NCBI GenBank assembly: GCA_038064935.1
Contig: JBBTRZ010000036.1
Coordinates: 1 to 34,779, forward strand
DNA: 34,779 nt
Direction of reading: 5' to 3'
Source: JAGVGK01 sp038064935
GTDB taxonomy: Bacteria > Patescibacteriota > Minisyncoccia > Phycocordibacterales > JACOZG01
Shown: piece after piece, positions 31,177 through 34,779 of the stretch
Numbering within the stretch: the first letter of the stretch is position 1
Layout of the letters: each line of letters starts with the position of its first letter
Made by a program: the position numbers and the translations under genes
Notes under the pieces: generated by a model
The model's input: the letters and a program-made list of their open reading frames with translations, nothing else
Told to the model about the DNA's origin: nothing
Database searches by the model: none

Positions 31177-32454
31177 ATGAACAAACGCTTTCTAATCTTC
31201 TTCTCGCTTATCATTCTCACCCTCGCTCTCATCGGCGGCATTATCTTCTGGGTGAAAATTAATGATCGCAACGATCAACCGGTGATACCCACCCCGGCCG
31301 AGACGCCGCTCACCGGCTTCCCCGTTTCCGACCCAAACACCAATCCGGAACCCGCCCCAATGGATGGTCCGGGCGAGCCACCTACCGCTACTCCTGATGT
31401 GCCACCCGCCATCACGCCGACCGGTTCGGCCGCCGCTACCGTCTTAACCAAACTCTCGCCGACTCCCGTCTCGGGCGCAGTTCTCTTATTTCGGACAAGT
31501 TCAACCACTCCGGCCACGATTATTTATCTCGAAGAAGCGACGGGTAATCTTTTTCGCACCGAATCCGATGGCCGGAATAATCAGAAGCTCACCGAGAATT
31601 CTTTGCCCAGGGTGGCTCGCGCCTGGTGGGGTCGCTCGCGTTTGGCCAAAAGCGATACGCTCACTTTGATCGCCCAATATCTCGACCATCAAGAAGCCGT
31701 TGTCACCCTACGAGGGACTTATAATCTCCTCGCCACCTCATCGGCGGAATTACTAGGCAACGCCATTCCCGGGGTCGCCGCTCATGGCCTTGCGATCGCC
31801 CCAGCCGGTGATCGCTTCTTCGCGCTCACTAACACTCCGACGGGAGTAAACGGCGCGATCACTGAAACCTCGACTGGTAAAGTTCGGACAATATTTACCT
31901 CACACTTTAAAAATTGGACCGTCAGCTGGCCCGCGCCTGCTATCATCACGCTTATGCCGCGCGCCGCCGCGGGGGTGTCGGGGACGCTTTATTTCCTCAA
32001 TCCGACAAGTGGGGTTCTCACTCGTGTTTTAGCCGGCGAACTCGGATTGACAACTCTCGTTAATCCCGCCGGCACCAAAGTTCTCTACGCCCGAGGGTTG
32101 AGCGCGCTGCAAATTTATTCTCCACGAGATAATAAGACGACATCACTTACAATCGACACATTTCCCGAGAAATGTGTCTGGGCAAAAGATAATGTCACGA
32201 TCTATTGCGCCGTGCCGAATGACCCGGCCGAGGCGCAATATCCCGACCAATGGTGGAGCGGCGAGGTGTCGTTCAATGATAGTTTCTGGCAAGTAAACAC
32301 CGACACCGGGGAGGCCAAAATTGTTTTTGCCAATAACTCGGCCGGGGCTAATCGCCGCTTAGACGCGATCAATCTGATCCTCGATGAAACTGGTGAGCGA
32401 TTGATTTTCACTGATCGCTCGACGGGCGAACTCTGGTCGCTTCCGAGTTTTTAA
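31177..32454 (+). CDS. membrane-anchored beta-propeller-like protein
   Basis: A 425-residue protein with an N-terminal anchor (about 6-27, LIFFSLIILTLALIGGIIFWV), a Pro/Thr-rich extended linker (about 35-95) and a C-terminal domain of repeated short beta motifs (YLEEATGNLFRTESDG, ITETSTGKVRTIF, LNPTSGVLTRVLAG, VNTDTGEAKIVFAN, FTDRSTGELWSLPSF), typical of a beta-propeller with TolB/WD40-like blades. One Cys pair (EKCVWA, IYCAV) may form a disulfide. It stands 10 nt after the pilin and just before the receiver-pilB pair, so it may display a binding module at the cell surface. Function is inference. Confidence 0.7.
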   Translation: MNKRFLIFFSLIILTLALIGGIIFWVKINDRNDQPVIPTPAETPLTGFPVSDPNTNPEPAPMDGPGEPPTATPDVPPAITPTGSAAATVLTKLSPTPVSGAVLLFRTSSTTPATIIYLEEATGNLFRTESDGRNNQKLTENSLPRVARAWWGRSRLAKSDTLTLIAQYLDHQEAVVTLRGTYNLLATSSAELLGNAIPGVAAHGLAIAPAGDRFFALTNTPTGVNGAITETSTGKVRTIFTSHFKNWTVSWPAPAIITLMPRAAAGVSGTLYFLNPTSGVLTRVLAGELGLTTLVNPAGTKVLYARGLSALQIYSPRDNKTTSLTIDTFPEKCVWAKDNVTIYCAVPNDPAEAQYPDQWWSGEVSFNDSFWQVNTDTGEAKIVFANNSAGANRRLDAINLILDETGERLIFTDRSTGELWSLPSF

Positions 32455-32461
32455 TTTAATT

Positions 32462-32911
32462 ATGGCCGATCCAACAACAGGTAAAAAAATTTTATTGGCG
32501 GAGGATGACAAGTTTCTCTCGACGGCGATGGCGGACAAGCTGGGTCGCGAGGGCTTCGTCGTCTTGCGCGCGATGAATGGGGTCGACGCGGTGGAGTTGG
32601 CTAAAACGGAAAAGCCGGATCTCATCTTGCTCGATATCATCATGCCGCAGAAGACGGGCTTCGAAGTCTTAAGCGAGTTGCGTCTCGATCCGACCACTCA
32701 CAATATCCCGATCATCGTCCTCTCTAATTTAGGCCAAGAGGCGGACATTAAGCGCGCCCGCGATCTCGGGGCAATGGATTATCTGGTGAAGTCGGATGTG
32801 GAGATGAAGCTGGTGGTGGCGAAGATTAAAGAGGCGATGGCTCGCCTCGCTGAAGCTTCGGCGAAGCGGACGCGCCTCACTTCGCAGGCTTCGCCGAAAA
32901 CTGCGCTCTAA
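32462..32911 (+). CDS. stand-alone response regulator upstream of pilB
   Basis: A 149-residue single receiver domain: AEDDK acidic pair, phospho-acceptor Asp58 in LILLDIIMPQKTGFEVL, switch Ser in IIVLSNLGQ, and conserved Lys in DYLVKSD. There is no DNA-binding domain. The stop lies one nt before the pilB start, so it may modulate pilus ATPase activity or polarity. The last 25 residues (ARLAEASAKRTRLTSQASPKTAL) are outside the receiver fold and are encoded by a palindromic element (32839-32898). It closely resembles the receiver at 5865-6260 and could also receive phosphate from either kinase. Confidence 0.92.
   Translation: MADPTTGKKILLAEDDKFLSTAMADKLGREGFVVLRAMNGVDAVELAKTEKPDLILLDIIMPQKTGFEVLSELRLDPTTHNIPIIVLSNLGQEADIKRARDLGAMDYLVKSDVEMKLVVAKIKEAMARLAEASAKRTRLTSQASPKTAL
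32839..32898. repeat. palindromic element forming the receiver protein's C-terminal tail
   Basis: TTCGGCGAAGC (32857-32867) pairs perfectly with GCTTCGCCGAA (32888-32898) around a 20-nt loop. GGCTCGCCTCG (32839-32849) and CGGCGAAGCGG (32859-32869) are exactly the two half-motifs of the element at 30557-30581, here 9 nt apart instead of 3. Confidence 0.65.
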
Positions 32912-32912
32912 C

Positions 32913-34661
32913 ATGCTCGACCTCTCGGCCGCTAAACTTAAAGAATTGCTCGTCCCCCCGGGGCATGTCTCACTCGTGGACTTCGAGACCGCGGCGCATG
33001 AGAGCGAAGAGAAGCGCGCGTCGCTCTGGGAAGTGCTCGTTGATCGCGATTTGATTCGCGACAGCGAACTCGCTCAACTCATCGCCGCGGCCTACGATCT
33101 CAAGTGGCTCGACTTGCGCCGTGTCGAGATCGAATCGCGGATCTTGAGTTTGATTCCGGAGTTGGTCGCCCGCCATCGCGGCGTGATTGCTGTCGGGCGG
33201 ACTGCCCACGGTATCACGGTTGGCATGACTGACCCCGGCGACCTCGCGGCTGTTCACTTCCTCGAGAAGCGTTTGGGCGAGAAGATTATTCCCGCCCTCA
33301 TTACTAACCGTGATCTCGAGACGGCTCTCACCCAATACCACGGTAGCTTGAAACAAGAATTCGAAACCACCCTCGACCGTCTCACCCGCTTCGACGCCAG
33401 CCTCGCCGAGTCTAGGCGGGAATCGAGGCGAGCTGCCGCGGTAGTGTCTAAAGACGAACGCAATAACGACACGATTAAACTGGTGGACTTGCTGCTGCGG
33501 TATGGGGAGCAGAATAAGGCATCGGATATTCATATCGAACCGTATCGCGAGAAAGTGCTGGTGCGTTTCCGCATTGATGGCGTGATGCACGATGTGCTTG
33601 ATTTGCCGAAAGATTTGTCGGAAGTGATTCTGACGCGGCTCAAGATTCTAGCGAAGATGCGCACTGACGAACACCGCGCCGCGCAAGATGGTAAGCTCGA
33701 GTTCGTGGCCGAGGGCAAGGCGGTGGATGTCCGTGTCTCCATCTTACCCGTCACCGAAGGGGAGAATGCGGTCTTGCGGCTGCTCTCCGAGCAAAGTCGG
33801 AAGTTTAGTTTGACCGACCTTGGACTTTCGACGGTGGCGCTCACTATCGTCAAGCGGGCGATCGCTAACCCGCATGGAATGATTCTCGTCACCGGCCCGA
33901 CCGGTTCTGGTAAAACGACGACGGTCTATGCCGTGGTTAAAATTTTAAATACCCGCGATGTCCACATTGCGACGATTGAAGATCCGGTAGAATACGACAT
34001 TGAAGGCGTGAGTCAGATTCAAGTTAATTCCAAAGTTAATCTGACTTTTGGCAGCGGTCTCCGTTCGATCGTCCGTCAGGACCCGGATATTATTGTGGTC
34101 GGCGAAATTCGCGATGCCGAGACGGCGGGCATCGCCGTCAATTCAGCGATGACGGGTCACCTCGTCCTCTCGACGCTTCACGCCAACGACGCGGCGACGA
34201 CCTTGCCGCGGCTGCTCGATATGGGCATCGAGCCCTTCCTCGTCGCCTCGACCGTCAATGTCGTCATCGCCCAGCGCTTGGTGCGTAAAGTCTGTGACCG
34301 TTGCCGGGTGTCGGGAGCCCCCTCCGAGGAAGTGAAGAAGTTAATCGCCCGTGAACCCGAATTGAAAGCTATTTTCAAACAGCGCGGTTATTCGTCGGTC
34401 GCGAAACTGACTTTCTACCACGGCCAAGGTTGTGAAGTCTGCAGTCACACCGGGTATCAGGGTCGTATTGGCATCTTCGAAGTGCTCGAGATGTCGGAGG
34501 AAATCAAGTCGCTGGTTGTTGGGCGCGCCGCGTCGGGTGAGATTGTGAAAATGGCTAAATCAGGGAAAACTCCGATGACCACCATGCTCGAAGATGGCCT
34601 CGACAAAGTTTTAAGCGGTCAGACAACACTCGAAGAAGTCTTGCGCGTGACGAAGATTTGA
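32913..34661 (+). CDS. pilB: type IV pilus assembly ATPase PilB
   Basis: A 582-residue GspE/PilB secretion ATPase driving pilus extension. N-terminal GspE-N domain (about 1-155), linker, then the ATPase core: SDIHIEPYREKVLVRFRIDG, Walker A GPTGSGKTTT (about 328), Asp box ATIEDPVEYDIEGVSQIQVN, Walker B PDIIVVGEIRD, His box HLVLSTLHANDAATTLPRLLDMG, and the zinc-binding tetracysteine CDRC...CEVC typical of PilB rather than PilT. The linker at about residues 162-175 carries a palindromic insertion (SLAESRRESRRAA). Further pilus genes probably do not follow directly, because a tRNA begins at 34726. Confidence 0.95.
   Translation: MLDLSAAKLKELLVPPGHVSLVDFETAAHESEEKRASLWEVLVDRDLIRDSELAQLIAAAYDLKWLDLRRVEIESRILSLIPELVARHRGVIAVGRTAHGITVGMTDPGDLAAVHFLEKRLGEKIIPALITNRDLETALTQYHGSLKQEFETTLDRLTRFDASLAESRRESRRAAAVVSKDERNNDTIKLVDLLLRYGEQNKASDIHIEPYREKVLVRFRIDGVMHDVLDLPKDLSEVILTRLKILAKMRTDEHRAAQDGKLEFVAEGKAVDVRVSILPVTEGENAVLRLLSEQSRKFSLTDLGLSTVALTIVKRAIANPHGMILVTGPTGSGKTTTVYAVVKILNTRDVHIATIEDPVEYDIEGVSQIQVNSKVNLTFGSGLRSIVRQDPDIIVVGEIRDAETAGIAVNSAMTGHLVLSTLHANDAATTLPRLLDMGIEPFLVASTVNVVIAQRLVRKVCDRCRVSGAPSEEVKKLIAREPELKAIFKQRGYSSVAKLTFYHGQGCEVCSHTGYQGRIGIFEVLEMSEEIKSLVVGRAASGEIVKMAKSGKTPMTTMLEDGLDKVLSGQTTLEEVLRVTKI
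33398..33435. repeat. palindromic element in the pilB linker
   Basis: CAGC-c-TCGCC (33398-33407) pairs with GGCGAGCTG (33427-33435), 9 bp with one bulge. Bases 33403-33433 match 30512-30542 with one difference but are translated in another frame, which rules out protein-level conservation as the cause. The outer CAGC/GCTG pair is specific to this site. Confidence 0.75.
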
Positions 34662-34679
34662 TTTGCCCCGTACATTTTC

Positions 34680-34707
34680 TTGTCTAAAAACTTGATTTTG
34701 CTATATT
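34680..34707 (+). promoter_or_regulatory. promoter of tRNA-Ile
   Basis: TTGTCT (34680-34685), 16-nt spacer, extended -10 TGC-TATATT (box 34702-34707). The tRNA begins 18 nt downstream, leaving a short 5' leader for RNase P. Confidence 0.65.
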
Positions 34708-34725
34708 GATGGCTTGGGTAAACGC

Positions 34726-34779
34726 GCGAGTGTAGTTCAGTGGTAGAACGCTGTCCTGATAAGACAGAGGTCGAAGGTT
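34726..34779 (+). tRNA. tRNA-Ile (GAU), cut by the window edge
   Basis: Acceptor 5' strand GCGAGTG, D arm GTTC...GAAC, anticodon arm CTGTC-CTGATAA-GACAG with anticodon GAT, variable loop AGGTC and the start of the T arm are present. The T loop and 3' acceptor lie beyond the end. Its own promoter lies just upstream. Confidence 0.88.

Noticed and set aside
1..34779. CRISPR array, transposase, integrase or prophage genes
   Set aside because: No regularly spaced repeats and no such proteins were found; the only mobile-like unit is the S23 cassette, which encodes no recombinase.
1..34779. Very frequent CTCGAG hexamer
   Set aside because: It mostly falls as Leu-Glu codons CTC-GAG in frame and is explained by codon preference.

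Overview
The window reads as ordinary bacterial DNA using genetic code 11 (TGA serves as a stop). It looks like part of a reduced Patescibacteria (CPR) genome, probably Parcubacteria-like. The reasons are a UvrC without its C-terminal helix-hairpin-helix domain, a compacted UvrA, soluble or minimally anchored histidine kinases with stand-alone receiver proteins, a VirB2/VirB4/VirB6/PrgI-type secretion cluster full of unrecognised secreted proteins, a nearby PilB ATPase, and a tRNA without an encoded CCA. The rank of the lineage is inference; the gene content is read from the sequence.

Layout. 1-4722: uvrA and uvrC flank a small minus-strand lipoprotein gene. 4743-7284: membrane histidine kinase, response regulator, divergent D-Ala-D-Ala-ligase-like ATP-grasp protein, tRNA-Ala(UGC). 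7318-8711: a minus-strand pair of unrecognised membrane/secreted proteins with its own terminator and a leader carrying a perfect Shine-Dalgarno sequence. 8830-12184: PAS histidine kinase, HIT protein (minus) and recJ, the last two fired from a 33-bp divergent promoter. 12248-16590: a 1,295-residue secreted multidomain protein and RNase HI. 16621-17811 (minus): an acyl carrier protein lacking its phosphopantetheine serine and two small secreted proteins. 17908-28925: a dense, largely overlapping type IV secretion-like operon (signal-anchored protein, 1,206-residue repeat protein, VirB6-like, helical protein, an S23/four-helix cassette, PrgI, VirB4 N-domain, VirB4 ATPase, NYN nuclease). 29098-34661: a small orphan gene, then a second secretion/pilus block (membrane protein, secreted protein, VirB2/TrbC-like pilin, beta-propeller-like anchored protein, receiver protein, PilB). 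The right edge cuts a tRNA-Ile(GAU).

Two things stand out. First, about a dozen GC-rich palindromic elements lie inside protein-coding genes (uvrA, uvrC x3, recJ, pilB, secretion genes). They are in frame, several sit where the family normally has no residues, they share a few short cores, and their complementary outer arms differ from site to site. They resemble Rickettsia palindromic elements in behaviour but not in sequence that I recognise. The recJ copy has perfect 26-bp arms; the 30506-30582 copy is two inverted copies of one core. This is the best candidate for an undescribed system here. Second, expression signals come in two dialects: many core genes have a -10 box 6-10 nt before the start codon (leaderless mRNA), whereas small accessory genes have strong Shine-Dalgarno sites and intrinsic terminators.
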